A stretch of DNA of 58,503 bases from Priapulus caudatus (Eukaryota; Priapulida; Priapulimorpha; Priapulimorphida; Priapulidae): assembly GCF_000485595.1 (NCBI RefSeq), contig NW_014577314.1:10885-69387 (forward strand), in the 5' to 3' direction. Positions within the stretch are counted from its first letter, which is position 1. Each line of letters starts with the position of its first letter. The notes below the pieces were generated by a model. The model had not been told where the DNA came from and made no database searches. It was given only the letters and a program-made list of their open reading frames with translations. A program made the translations under genes and the position numbers. Shown here in pieces: positions 1-10,244 of the stretch.

Positions 1-32
<32 letters not shown>

Positions 33-50
33 CTCACCTCTCACTCTCCT

Positions 51-119
<69 letters not shown>

Positions 120-150
120 TCACTTTCTCTCTCTCTCTCTCTGCCCGCAT
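1..150. repeat. (CT)n/(CA)n microsatellite
   Basis: Runs of CT dinucleotides, then CA/CG-rich dinucleotides, then CT again. The last CT run doubles as the polypyrimidine tract in front of the first visible exon at 155. Confidence 0.95.
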
Positions 151-154
151 ACAG

Positions 155-1272
155 GTACAAGCATCACAGGCAGCCGACGTGTCTCGCGGACGCTCACATC
201 GCCCTCCAGCAGGTTCTCACCAACAACCCGCATTGTCTGCTCATTCTCGAGGACGTCAGGTCGTTCAAGGTCATCGAGCATTTCAACGTACATCCGCGCA
301 CCCTGGTGACGACCCACGATAAACAGCTGGTAGGTGCGGCAGTAGCACAATATCAGGGGGTTAATAATGGCAAATAACAAATGGCAAATAATGATAAATG
401 ACGAATAACCCCTGACAATATGTGTGTCTGCGTGCGTGCGCGCGTGCGTGCGTGCGTGTGTGTGTGTGTGTGTAACTACTGTGGACTATTTTAAAATACC
501 TTACGATCATCATACTAACCCTAACCCTAAACCTAACTCTAAATCCGAATCCTAACCCTAACCCTAAACCTAACTCTAAATCCGAATCCTAACCCTAACC
601 CTAAACCTAACTCTAAATCCGAATCCTAACCCTAACTCTTAGCCATCTTAGCCTCTAACTCCTAGCTATAAGCCTTAATCTTAATCCCAACCTCATCCAT
701 AAATACGAATCCCAACCCTATCTCAAACCGTAATCTTAATTCCATCCTTAACCACAAATCCTAATCCAACCCTAACCCAACCCTAACCCTAACCCTAACC
801 CTAACACAATCCTTACGGGGCGTGGTCCTAAAGTAGACTTGACCAGAGTGATGCACGGACAGGAGTTCCGGGGGTTAATCACGGAGATCGTTTGCTGCCG
901 TGTGAACCGATGTCATCCTTGATGCCACTGTGTATATAACCTTGGTAGTTATCCAATTTTATGAATTCAGAATTTATTGTAAAAGTATGCTATGTATTGT
1001 ATATGATGGATAATTGCCTAAATAAATAAAATAAAAATAAAATAATAAAAAATCCGCGATCATATGCACGTATTACGTAGGTCGACAGAGTCAAGCAGGA
1101 TCTAACGTCGGCGCTCGTCGACCTGGTGTACGTCGGCACGAGTAGCACGACGTACGTGCCAAACTTCCGCGACTCCGTCTTCCGGCGATCGGCGGGACCT
1201 ATGGACGCGGGAGGCAGCGCCAACAACGGCAGCTTCGTAGCACACGATGATTCTACTGAGGGTACGTATAGA

Positions 1273-1307
<35 letters not shown>

Positions 1308-3073
1308 TACTGATGACGTGTTCTACACAGATGCTCGACATGACATGCGGCTGTTCACAGACACTTCATGCTGACCTGTATACATCATTTCATCAACCTT
1401 GCTATCTCTCCACTCCGTCGTTATAATCCGCATGCACTCTGAAGAATAACAGAAAAACATGAAGACATCTTCATGAACCTATGAGGTCACCCGCGACATT
1501 ACTGCCCGTCCTTGTTCACGCACGGTTTTATTTTCCGCTCTCAACGACGTATAAATCAGTTGGTCAGCCTTGGTCGCTCTCCCTTTCTTCGTCACAGTCC
1601 GCTAGACTTTTAGCTGAATTATAACCGCTGAAAAATCTCACGAGGTTATGGGGTTATCCTCTGCGAATCTTATCTGTCCTTATTCGCATGTACAGGTTAG
1701 TTTTCCGCCCCCAACGACTTATGAACCATGGGCTAAGCCCCATGGAGTCTCCACTTCTTTGTTATACTCCGCTATTATTTATTGATGAACGATTATTAAT
1801 GAGCGTCACTGATGGCCGATGACACTGATCGCTGTCTTTGTCTCCAGGTTGGTTTTCTGTCGTCAACGACGATGCCAAGCCCAGGGCTCTTCACTGCAGC
1901 ATAGAGGAGATCGCCAAGACACGCTCGCAGTACTTCCTTGTAGAGAGTGACGTGCGTGCTTACAGAGACGACGGCCGACCGAGGTCACGACGCACCGACG
2001 ACGACGACGGAGAGGAGAAACCTGAGGACGACCGACTGAGTAACGACGCGTCGTCGTCGTCGCCAGGCGACGGCGTGGAGGCAAAGCTGTACGCGGCGAC
2101 CGTCGTCGAGTCCGGTACGATTCTCAAGGCGGTCGGCATCTTCGCCGACGAGAAGAAAGACGTGCGGCGACCGGGCGACGACGACGTCGCCGCGAGGGCC
2201 GACGGCGACGAGAGAAGCGAAACGGAGAGCAGCGCCGAGAAGGAGGCAGACAGCAAGAAGATGACAATAGAAGAAGCGAAGGAGGAGAACGAGAAGGAAG
2301 CGGACGAGGAGACGACGAAGAATGACGGTCCAGAAGAAAAGGAGACGGAGAAGGAGGACGGCGGTGGCAGCTTCTACTTGAAATGCACGAACAACAAGAG
2401 CGAGTTTCTCTTCCTGCCCTATCACCGCCGTGGTGACTTCTACCCGATCGCGCGACCCGGCTCTCAGAACCCTCACAAGCTGCACACGCTCTCCAACCTG
2501 CTGAAGCAGTTCCCGCTGCCGCTCACCGTGCGTCTCGTCCACGGCATGACGCCGTCGCGACACCGCACGCTGAGACTCGTCGAGCAGCTCACGGACGACG
2601 CCTACGTCGCCTGCTGCTTCGCCGACGACCGACGCATCATGCTCGAGCTCAACCCGGCCGCGGTGTCAGCGACGTTCGAAGCTCTGGCCGACTGCAGCGC
2701 CGCGGTGGCGGCGTGCGGGGACGCGAGCGCGTGGTGCGACGAGAAATCGCCGCTCTACCTGCGCCAGATTAAAGTCGGTGCCTGCTTCCGCGGCAGCGCG
2801 AAACCGACGTCGCAGGCGGCGGCGGAAAAGAAGGAGGATACCGACGGTCATCTCTTCTACAGTTACGTCGACGTCGGCGATAGATGCCGGGGCGACTACG
2901 GACACGTGCCGAAGACAGGTGGCCGGACGCCTAGCGGCAGGACGTTCAGCGGTGTTCGAGCCTTGCTTCCCATCAACATGAACAAAGTGACGCGGATCTT
3001 CCGACACAGGGCCGGCAAGGAGAAGATCTCGCAGAAGGAGAGCAAGGAGAAGATCTCGCAGATGTATAGTGTG

Positions 3074-3153
<80 letters not shown>

Positions 3154-4745
3154 CGTGTGTGTTTGTGTGTGTGTGTTTGTGTGTGCGTGCGTGTATGCGT
3201 GTGTACGTCCTAATTGTATACTAGTGGAACCGCCCACAATATCTATAAATGTTTATAAGTATAGATTTTGCATTTATATTTTCAAAACATAATACAATGG
3301 ATTTAAACGCAACGAAGTCTGTTTTACAAGCAATAGAACGAGAAAGGATGAGTTTCATTGTTACGCCACACCACAGGGATGGCATTGTTAATAAAGATTT
3401 TAAAATGCGTTAATGATAAACTGATCGCATTTACTCACAGTATGCTGCTGGCGACAATGATGTATGTGTTTTGAAGTGGTGCCGCGGGTGAACCACTGCT
3501 CACATATATTTGATTACCACATTACTTTCCATCATCTTCTTGATCCTACCGCTACGTATGAGTCCATGTCAGGCAATGCGTGCGTGAGTGTGCGTGGTTG
3601 CACGCGCGCGTGTGTGTGTGGTTGTACGCGCGCGTGTGTGTGTGTGGTTGCACGCGCGCGTGTGTGTGTGGTTGCACGCGTGCGCGCATGCGTGCGTACG
3701 TGATTGCGCGCGTAAAGTAAATATTTAGTGAGTAAACATAAGCGTATATATAACTATACATTTTAATCTTGGATATTGATACATATTTTTAGCTAGCACC
3801 ACACCAATATTTACTCCGAGTGACCATGCAAGGAATGCCGGCGAATATCACCTGTAATTTCTTAATTGCGGCGCCTTTGATGTATATGTTTTAAGTGCGG
3901 AGATAAAAGCCAAAATTAGCCCAGCATGCCGCCTACGCAACCAGCTCTAAGGATGCCTGACTCACTTCGCTGCTGTCTATATATATACCCACGTACCAAT
4001 CTGGCTCCAACCCACTGACACTAACTCATCTGTCTATACAGGTAAACCTACCTACCTACGTGTCCGCCTCCCCCCCCCGAAACCCCCACCGCTGGCTCGT
4101 AAACCTACCTATAATTACCTGTCCGGCCCCCGAAACCCCCGCGCATGACTCACGTGCCCACAGGTAAACCTACCTACCTGTCTGACCCCCAAAACGTCTA
4201 TCGCTGACTCATCTGACCACAGGTAAATCTACCTACCTACTTGTCCGGCCCCAAAACCTCCGCCCATGACTCACCTCACTACACGTATATACCTGCCTGC
4301 CTATCCGGTCTCCGAACCACACCCACAGGTGCTCGCGGCCAGACTTACCACAGAGCTGTCCCCAGCGTGTTCGCAGACGATCGGGGTGCGTAGGCAGGCA
4401 GGCGTGTAGGCGTACGCGTGCGCAGGTAGCGAGCGACGTCACTTAACGTGTGCGCGTCGGCGTTTATCCGAAACAAAAACGTGTTCCCTGGACTCTCTCC
4501 ATCCAGAACCTGTTCGCGACGTTGCCAAGGAGAGCAAGGAGAAGATCTCGCAGAAGGAGAGCAAGGAGAAGATCTCGCAGGAGAGCAAGGAGAAGCTGTC
4601 GCAGAAGAGCAGCAAGGAGAAGTTTACGGAGAAGAAGGAGCCGGCGACCAAGTCTGGTGCACCTCCGGAGAAGATGCCGATACTCGAGGAGTCGTCGATA
4701 GCCGACTGCGGCGAGCCGACGACCTTACCCAGCTCTGAGCTGTAA
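155..4745 (+). CDS. CABIT-domain protein (GAREM/THEMIS-like), 3' part of a multi-exon gene
   Basis: Exons by splice site and phase: 155-329, 1081-1261, 1848-2918 and 4507-4745 (TAA at 4743). The gene runs in from the left, so its 5' end is missing. Exon 3 begins GWFSVVNDD, continues [14 protein letters not shown], then after a long Glu/Lys/Asp-rich insert has [23 protein letters not shown] and [16 protein letters not shown]. That order is typical of the CABIT module of GAREM and THEMIS, which are adaptors in receptor tyrosine kinase and T-cell receptor signalling. The acidic insert of about 110 residues is unusual. Exon 1 carries LLILEDV followed by TLVTTHDKQ, which looks like the Walker B to RNBS-B stretch of NB-ARC ATPases, but one exon cannot prove this. 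The exon 3 donor at 2919 was chosen because its phase 1 matches the acceptor at 4507; reading on instead enters a GT microsatellite. The C-terminus is Lys/Ser/Glu-rich with KEKISQ repeats. Confidence 0.7.
417..474. repeat. (TGCG)n/(TG)n microsatellite
   Basis: TG and TGCG repeats in the first visible intron of the CABIT gene. Confidence 0.9.
514..805. repeat. Interstitial telomere-like repeat (CCCTAA degenerate)
   Basis: CCTAAC/CCCTAA hexamers (TTAGGG on the other strand) mixed with variants. About 517-632 is organised as three copies of a 37-bp higher-order unit that includes CTAAATCCGAATCC; 768-805 ends in near-perfect CCCTAA units. It sits inside an intron with coding exons on both sides, so it is not a chromosome end here. 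Confidence 0.9.
1276..1307. repeat. (TA)n microsatellite
   Basis: TA dinucleotide run just after the exon 2 donor of the CABIT gene. Confidence 0.85.
3065..3200. repeat. (TGCG)n/(TG)n microsatellite
   Basis: TG/TGCG repeat after the KEKISQ-coding stretch. If exon 3 were not spliced at 2919 it would translate as a Cys/Val/Ala repeat, which argues for splicing before it. Confidence 0.9.
3587..3700. repeat. GT/GC-rich minisatellite
   Basis: About four copies of a unit near 22 bp containing GGTTGCACGCGCGCG followed by a GT run, in the last intron of the CABIT gene. Confidence 0.85.
4018..4315 (+). repeat. Tandem ~60-bp repeat carrying CAGGTAAA
   Basis: About four to five diverged units, each with an (A)CAGGTAAA-like start, ACCTACCTACC, a C-rich CCCCGAAACCC block and a GCTGACTCA-like block. 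It lies in the last CABIT intron, about 190 bp upstream of the final exon. Confidence 0.8.
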
Positions 4746-4758
4746 CTTACGTACCACG

Positions 4759-4838
4759 TGTGCGTGTGTGTGTGTGTGTGTGTGCGTGCGTGTGTGTGTG
4801 TGTGCGTGCGCGCGTGTATGTGCGCGCCCGCGCGTGCG
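4759..4838. repeat. (GT)n microsatellite in probable 3' UTR
   Basis: GT/GC dinucleotide run starting 14 bases after the CABIT stop codon. Confidence 0.9.
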
Positions 4839-5447
4839 TCTGTGTTGTCTATATTGGCATATAGCATTGACGTGTAGTATTGACGTCAGTATATAACGCG
4901 GCTGGGCAGCTGTGCGATTTGCAGACGCCCTTGAATCTGATCAAGCAGGGCCACTTGTTGAAACAATAGTTGCGCAATGGCGGCGAGAAATTGAGTGTAG
5001 CAAGCGCGTATAAAGAAGGTACCTTCTTAATACGCTCTTGATTGTAGGCATAACCGCAGCACAATAAGTTGTTGGTCTTTTTCATATTGTTATATAGTAT
5101 GACCTGGGGGCTGCTGCTCTCTACTGAACTTATGTTGATAAAAGAGAAAAAGTAAATATTTCTGCTTGCATATCATGATATTCATATATGCCATTTCATG
5201 TTTTATTATTACTTCATCAATGTATACTATTTTGTATGATAATGGGAAAGGCAAAGTGTCGGACATAAATAAATTTCTGTAACTAACAGAAGATAATTAT
5301 AAATAATTAAAATTACTGTAAGGTTTTTAATTATCACTCAGCCATCATTTCATAATATATTTCTAAAGAAAACTGAATATGTGTACATTTATCCATATAC
5401 AGTAATCAATAGAAAAGAAAAGGACAAGAATTTGCTTATATTTATAC

Positions 5448-5480
<33 letters not shown>

Positions 5481-6767
5481 GATTGAAAGTTTTCAACTGG
5501 AATTTAAACTACGTCGTGCACATAGCACATACTGAATATAGGCATCGATCAATTTGCCATTTACCTACAATTCATATCAAAGCCACCTTATAGATCAAGA
5601 AAATGATGCACACGCACACTTCACTTCCATGTCAACTGATTCTAACCACGTCGACTATTTCTCCGATATACTGTACATATTTACAATAAACTATCTTTGC
5701 TTTGCAAGATGCACTGATTTTTACACAATGAAATATAAACATGAACTCAACTCCGCCATGCAGCATGGCATGCGTGAACGAATCTCGCGTTGCTGTTGAG
5801 TACATTTAGGCATACTATCAAACACTCTCTCTGTACACTCCCACAACTGCATTTCATATACTAATCACCTAGTGATCACAATCAATCTCTCGAGTTCTGA
5901 AACATCAAAATTCCTACAATGAATCTAGGGAAAACTGTGCATCACCGAACCACATCGATGTACCCTGTACAAAAAAACCCTGGCAGCATATGCGAACGTA
6001 CGAGTTCCTCACACTTTTGCAAAGCTAAGGCAGACGATGAGACAGGATAAATTAAACCTGCTTTCGAATCAATCGAAATCAGTATCCCTGGAATCCAACA
6101 AGCAATTCATTTTCACAGTTCATACGATTAGCGAATGCCACCATCAACATCTCGATATCAATATTCAATTCTGGTTCCAACGATCACGTTCTCTGTGAAA
6201 AAAGGGCAACAAAATAAATAGTAAAGCATTACCGAAAGTCACTAACTGACGGCAAAAATTATTACAATTGTATTGACGACATCACTTTATATGAAGCAAA
6301 AAAGCAAGCTTTTTTATAGAGGGGGAACCGGTCTCCTTCTCCTCTGTCTGGATACTAGATGGTACTCTGAATTTGCACAGCAGCCATGTTGTTTAGATAA
6401 CATTTTGACACTCCAACACTCAGACATATTTGCATGTCTTAGATTCCAACATGCAAGGGCGATATGCGCGAATCAGCCAAGAACTGCATTAGACACTTGA
6501 TAGAAGCAATTATACTGTGAACCGAAGTCGCAGAGTCAACATCTAGGCAATCTGCAGGTAAAACACTTCAGTTGGAGTTAGGATAATGAGCATTGTAGCA
6601 CAGGTATCCAGCGAGCAGAGTGGGCGTTTCCCCTTCCCTGCATAACAATACGTGTCAGCTAATCGTAAACTTGTGATGTCTAGAGATGACGTGGAGGAAA
6701 TTGAATACAACATGAGTGCTCAAGAGACGACTGCGACAGATCGATAAGCACACCTTCTACTTGCAGC

Positions 6768-6962
6768 CCACTGATGTGGAGACCAGCTTGTGGCGCCCCC
6801 TGATGTGGAGACCGGCTTGTGGCGCCCCCTGATGTGGAGACCTGCTCGTAGCGCCCCCTGATGTGGACACCTGCTCGTGGCGCCACCTGATGCAGAGACC
6901 CGTTCCCGCCCACGGATTAGGGAGCCGCTGATAGCGCCCCCCAAAGTAGGAATCGACTTGTG
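6768..6962. repeat. ~29-bp minisatellite (CTGATGTGGAGACC unit)
   Basis: About six units of a CTGATGTGGAGACC...TTGTGGCGCCCC type repeat. The rightmost ones are diverged and run directly into the ASXL-like segment at 6973. Confidence 0.85.
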
Positions 6963-6972
6963 GTGTGCCCTG

Positions 6973-7066
6973 ATGCGGTCGTCGTGGCGACGGGCGGCTA
7001 CCGTATGAAGCAGGTGACGCAGAGCTTTGAGGGACCGATGCAGTCGTCATGGCGACAGGCGGCTAA
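6973..7066 (-). pseudogene. Stray copy of the ASXL C-terminus (PHD end)
   Basis: About 94 bp nearly identical to 10219-10312, the end of the ASXL coding exon plus its start of 3' UTR. On the minus strand it reads [17 protein letters not shown] then TAG, against [17 protein letters not shown] then TAG in ASXL. The upstream cysteine pairs of the PHD finger are missing and the context CRHDDC differs from CGAFCHDDC, so it cannot encode a whole finger. It looks like a partial duplication about 3.2 kb downstream of the parent. A possible acceptor (ATTAG) precedes it, so use as an alternative last exon is possible but unproven. Confidence 0.8.
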
Positions 7067-7395
7067 TGTACGCCTGCTTCAAGACTCGCTTGCTTAGATG
7101 AACGCTTGGCACGAGCGTCACGCCTTACCATATATATAACCATTATTACCATATAATATCATATAATATCACCATAGTTCCCAAGCGCGGTTATGTCGAA
7201 TAAAGGAATAATTGGAAACGTACGACTGCATGTGAAGAATTAAGGGTGATTATTGCGCGCTTGGTGATCTCAGTGTTGGTCAGGTTTTGCTGTCTAAGCA
7301 GATACACCGTGCCTGCAAAACCTGCGTAAATAATACCGCCTCTAGGCGGAGTCGCTTTTATGGCTGGTGCGTCGAGTTGATCAGTTGGAAACCTT

Positions 7396-7412
7396 GACAC
7401 ACACGATCTCTC

Positions 7413-7455
<43 letters not shown>

Positions 7456-7462
7456 CTCTCTC
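7396..7462. repeat. (CT)n microsatellite
   Basis: CT dinucleotide run interrupted by GTCT steps. The minus-strand open frame over it, with Arg/Glu repeats, is a by-product. Confidence 0.9.
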
Positions 7463-7994
7463 TTACTTGGGCGGTGTCTATACACCTGCGTAGATGTCGG
7501 TCCGTCGCGCATGCCTGCCGGCGTGGCACTTTCCTCGAGGCTGTCACTTGTGTAAATATCGCCTTGGTAAACGCGTGCGCGAATGTATGGGCCCCACGCA
7601 CGGTTTCCACGAAAATACCAATTCTATGAAACGTATATAGTATCCGATGCATGCACTATAACGATGGATGACTTGGCATCGATTTGGACCCACAATCATT
7701 GTTGCGTCATTGACGTAGAATGTTACTAAACACGGAAATGGTCATGATGAGTTATACCGCGTGATGCGTGGGCGAAACTCACCGGAGACCGCACCTTATT
7801 CTAAATAAAATCTACGCTAATTGTCCGCAAATTCCTTCACCCCGACTCACATGACTCCGTACGTGGGAGTTTCTACATGACCACGATCTCGGTTTCTCAA
7901 CACTGACATACGCGGGACTGAACAACGAGATGGAAGACATAGATTTGTCAGTTCGAGTTCTGGTATCCGTTGTCAGAAACAACGCACAGATGTG

Positions 7995-8098
7995 ACTAAA
8001 ATTAGTACTATGGTACTACTACTTACGACTAAGTTAACGACTGAAATTAGTACTATGGTACTACTTACGACTAAGTTTACGACTGAAATTAGTACTAT
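7995..8098. repeat. Tandem repeat of about 45 bp, 2.5 copies
   Basis: The blocks CTGAAATTAGTACTATGG and TACTACTTACGACTAAGTT recur in tandem. Nothing suggests a coding role. Confidence 0.85.
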
Positions 8099-8453
8099 CT
8101 AATACTTGAGCGTAATCTTACGAGTAAAATGTTTCTGACAATTCGGCGCCATGTTTGTAATGCACGACAGTGGGTATAGACAACTGAGAGTGGGTAGAGA
8201 CTTGATTCTCTCCACGCGCTGCAACCATAGGTAGTCCGAAAGTACCTATGCGTTAGGTGGACTGAAACTAGTTATGACCGTAAACTGCAACAGGTTGAAA
8301 GTTTTGAAGGTTATCGAGTTTTATCTGCCGTGCGTGTTCGGGATTACAATAAGCTAAACGCCAGTCGAGCAGTGTGTATAGCCATTTCCCATATCCCTGT
8401 TAATTCTGTATTTTGATATCCCAGCCAAGAGTGTACAGATTATTACATATGAA

Positions 8454-8520
8454 CAGGAGAGAATAATGATAACTTAATAATCTATTAGATCTAAATTGGA
8501 TCTATTATTATTCACTCCTG
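8454..8520. mobile_element. Palindromic MITE, CAGGAGTGAATAAT family (copy 1)
   Basis: Begins CAGGAGAGAATAAT and ends ATTATTCACTCCTG, giving imperfect terminal inverted repeats, with internal AGATCTAAATTGGATCT. Related copies lie at 37576-37722 and 53108-53190. Confidence 0.65.
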
Positions 8521-8628
8521 ATATCAGCATATACGGTATACGTTATGTTATTTATCGCACATTATGCGTTGTGTTATTTCTGCTCTACTACTACCAAAGT
8601 CTTCTATTCTACTAAGTGACTGCTTCAG

Positions 8629-9578
8629 TGCGCTTTCGGGAACCTTACCGCGGTCGCCACCAGGGGCCGTTATCATAGCTAACACGATTGTAACTATGCA
8701 CCGTACAGAGCCGACGTTTGCAGTACAGCCGATAGAGACAGACGCACTGCGGACCACGCCCAAGCTCCGACCCGACGCTAACTACCGTCTGCACATCGCC
8801 CACGAGATTGTCTACGTCACACCCGCAGCGACACCCAACGCCATCTTGTACCAATGGCGCTACGAATGCATACGAGAGTAAGCGCATAAGATATAGTTAG
8901 AACCCGCACACGCGTTCTCTGTAAACTTCGATGGGAAAATACACAGTTAGCACGTACACACTTTACGAGCTTCTGCGCACTGTAGGAATGCACATGAATT
9001 TAAAATTATAACGTGTGTATTTCCGGTAGAGATATAATGTGGGTATATCGAACAATGACAAAAAATTTCATTGCAACGATCTAAAACACCCATGAGGCTC
9101 GTTCATCACATCACGATCAAAAGAGTTTAGATGAAGATTCAAAAGACATTTTACATGAAAGTTTCATTAACTGATAATACCGAATTCACAAGACATCTAC
9201 TTGTATTAGAAAGAGCATCAAACTATAATTATGTAAATACCTGACGTGGTTATGGGTAGTAATAAAGATTTTATAAACAATAACGAAATTGTAAGTCGAG
9301 TAGTCGTAATAGAAATAGGAGGCCATAGGGCACACCAGTATATCCAAACACTGGATAATATATTGATTGTAGCATATACGTTGTGTACGTAACGTTGAAC
9401 CCGTTTGATTCTCGGTTGCAGATACAGTTCCAGACCAGCGATGTTTTATTTCAAATCGATAGATGGCAGAGAAGAACGACAATTCAGGTTTAAGACGGAG
9501 CCGGGGAAAGGAAAGGAACTGCACGAGAAGATGCGAATTGCCGCTAGACGGCGCATGGAGGAACTCTCGCAACGATAA
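8629..9578 (+). CDS. IRS-type PTB-domain protein (DOK/FRS2-like), 3' end
   Basis: Two exons: 8629-8877 (acceptor GCTTCAG, donor GTAAGC) and 9422-9578 (acceptor GTTGCAG, TAA stop). The join is phase 2 and rebuilds a Glu codon. The product has VTMHRTEP, then NYRLHIAHEIVYVTP, LYQWRYECIREYSSRPAMFY, and RQFRFKTEPGKGKELHEKM. This matches the strand order of the IRS-type PTB fold: Val-Thr-Glu first strand, Leu-rich strands, W-x-Y-x-x-I/LR-x-Y, then an F-x-F-x-T strand and the C-terminal helix. Such domains bind NPxY phosphotyrosine peptides in adaptors such as DOK and FRS2. The usual RRY-G motif reads REYSS here, and the FSFEAGRR-type stretch is FYFKSIDGRE, so it is divergent. The exon 1 start is the best acceptor but not certain. 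No PH-domain exon was found upstream, so the gene is incomplete as seen. The protein ends right after the helix, with no tail. Confidence 0.65.
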
Positions 9579-9611
9579 CAGTGAAATACGGACTATGCGC
9601 GTGCGGCGTAT

Positions 9612-9857
9612 CTATGACAAATACGACATACGCATATACGCTCTCCTATTGTCATAGGAAGATTCTTCCTATGACAAATATTGTTGTATGTGTCGTGCGC
9701 ATCATAGGAGTTTAGGAGCGCTATTATGAATGCAAGCAGTGAATTTCAGCTGTAAAGCGGAACGAAGTTGACTCGCCAATATTTGTCATAGGAAGAATCT
9801 TCCTATGACAAATAGTGTCATAGGAGAGCGTATATGCGTATGTCGTATTTGTCATAG
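9612..9857. mobile_element. MITE with long terminal inverted repeats and internal hairpins
   Basis: The left arm (about 9612-9690) starts CTATGACAAATACGACATAC. The right arm (about 9780-9857) is its reverse complement, ending GTATTTGTCATAG. Each arm also contains a self-complementary block, TTGTCATAGGAAGA next to TCTTCCTATGACAA. It starts 34 bases after the PTB stop codon and may lie in its 3' UTR. No protein is encoded. Confidence 0.85.
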
Positions 9858-9859
9858 AT

Positions 9860-10244
9860 GCAAGCAGAACATGTTGGCGTAGCATACCTCGACACAGGCA
9901 CCTAGTCGACTACAGAAATACATGTCAACGACATAACAGGAAGTTTTACATATTATAGAGATATATCATATATAGCGAATAACACCTTAAAATATTATCA
10001 TGTATCATATAGCAAATGTGTTACGTGTACATCAGTAATGGGTTATAGATCTTCAATAAATGTTATTTTATATAGAAAATATGAACGTTACGTCTTGCGA
10101 TCTTTGTCTTTTTGTTATTATGGTAGGATAGTTTTACAAATGTACGGCAGTTTTTATGAAACAAAAACTTTTAACATGCGCGCGCATACAATATTAGCTC
10201 TTCTATATAAGAGGGACCGATGCGGTCGTCATGGCGACAGGCGG
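9860..10244. other. PTB/ASXL convergent 3' interval
   Basis: AT-rich sequence between the convergent PTB (+) and ASXL (-) genes. On the minus strand, just after the ASXL stop, 10211-10240 carries a second partial copy of the terminal coding block (CRHDDRIGPS), a short tandem duplication now in the 3' UTR. Confidence 0.6.

Larger units (their letters stand above)
4746..8628. other. No gene recognised between the CABIT and PTB genes
   Basis: The left part is probably CABIT 3' UTR: a GT microsatellite at 4759-4838 follows the stop, and AATAAA occurs near 5266. No open frame here resembles a known protein. The interval contains (TA)n near 5450-5480, a minisatellite, an ASXL 3'-end copy, a CT run, a short tandem repeat and a palindromic MITE, listed separately. 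Upstream exons of the PTB gene might be hidden here, but I could not identify any. Confidence 0.6.

Noticed and set aside
514-805. A true telomere at the left edge of the window
   Set aside because: Coding exons of one gene lie on both sides, and the repeats are degenerate and end in unique DNA.
1985-2563. 192-codon minus-strand frame opposite the CABIT exon
   Set aside because: It is the shadow of a GC-rich coding exon; the plus strand carries the recognisable domain.
6768-6962. CRISPR-like array
   Set aside because: The units are contiguous and diverged with no regular unique spacers, and this is a eukaryotic genome.
7191-7652. 153-codon minus-strand frame
   Set aside because: It crosses a (CT)n run giving an Arg/Glu repeat; the rest matches no family.
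8564-8628. ATG at 8564 as the PTB gene start
   Set aside because: An acceptor (GCTTCAG) with an upstream CTAAG branch-like motif lies downstream in the same frame, and the 5' residues do not fit the domain; it is more likely intron.
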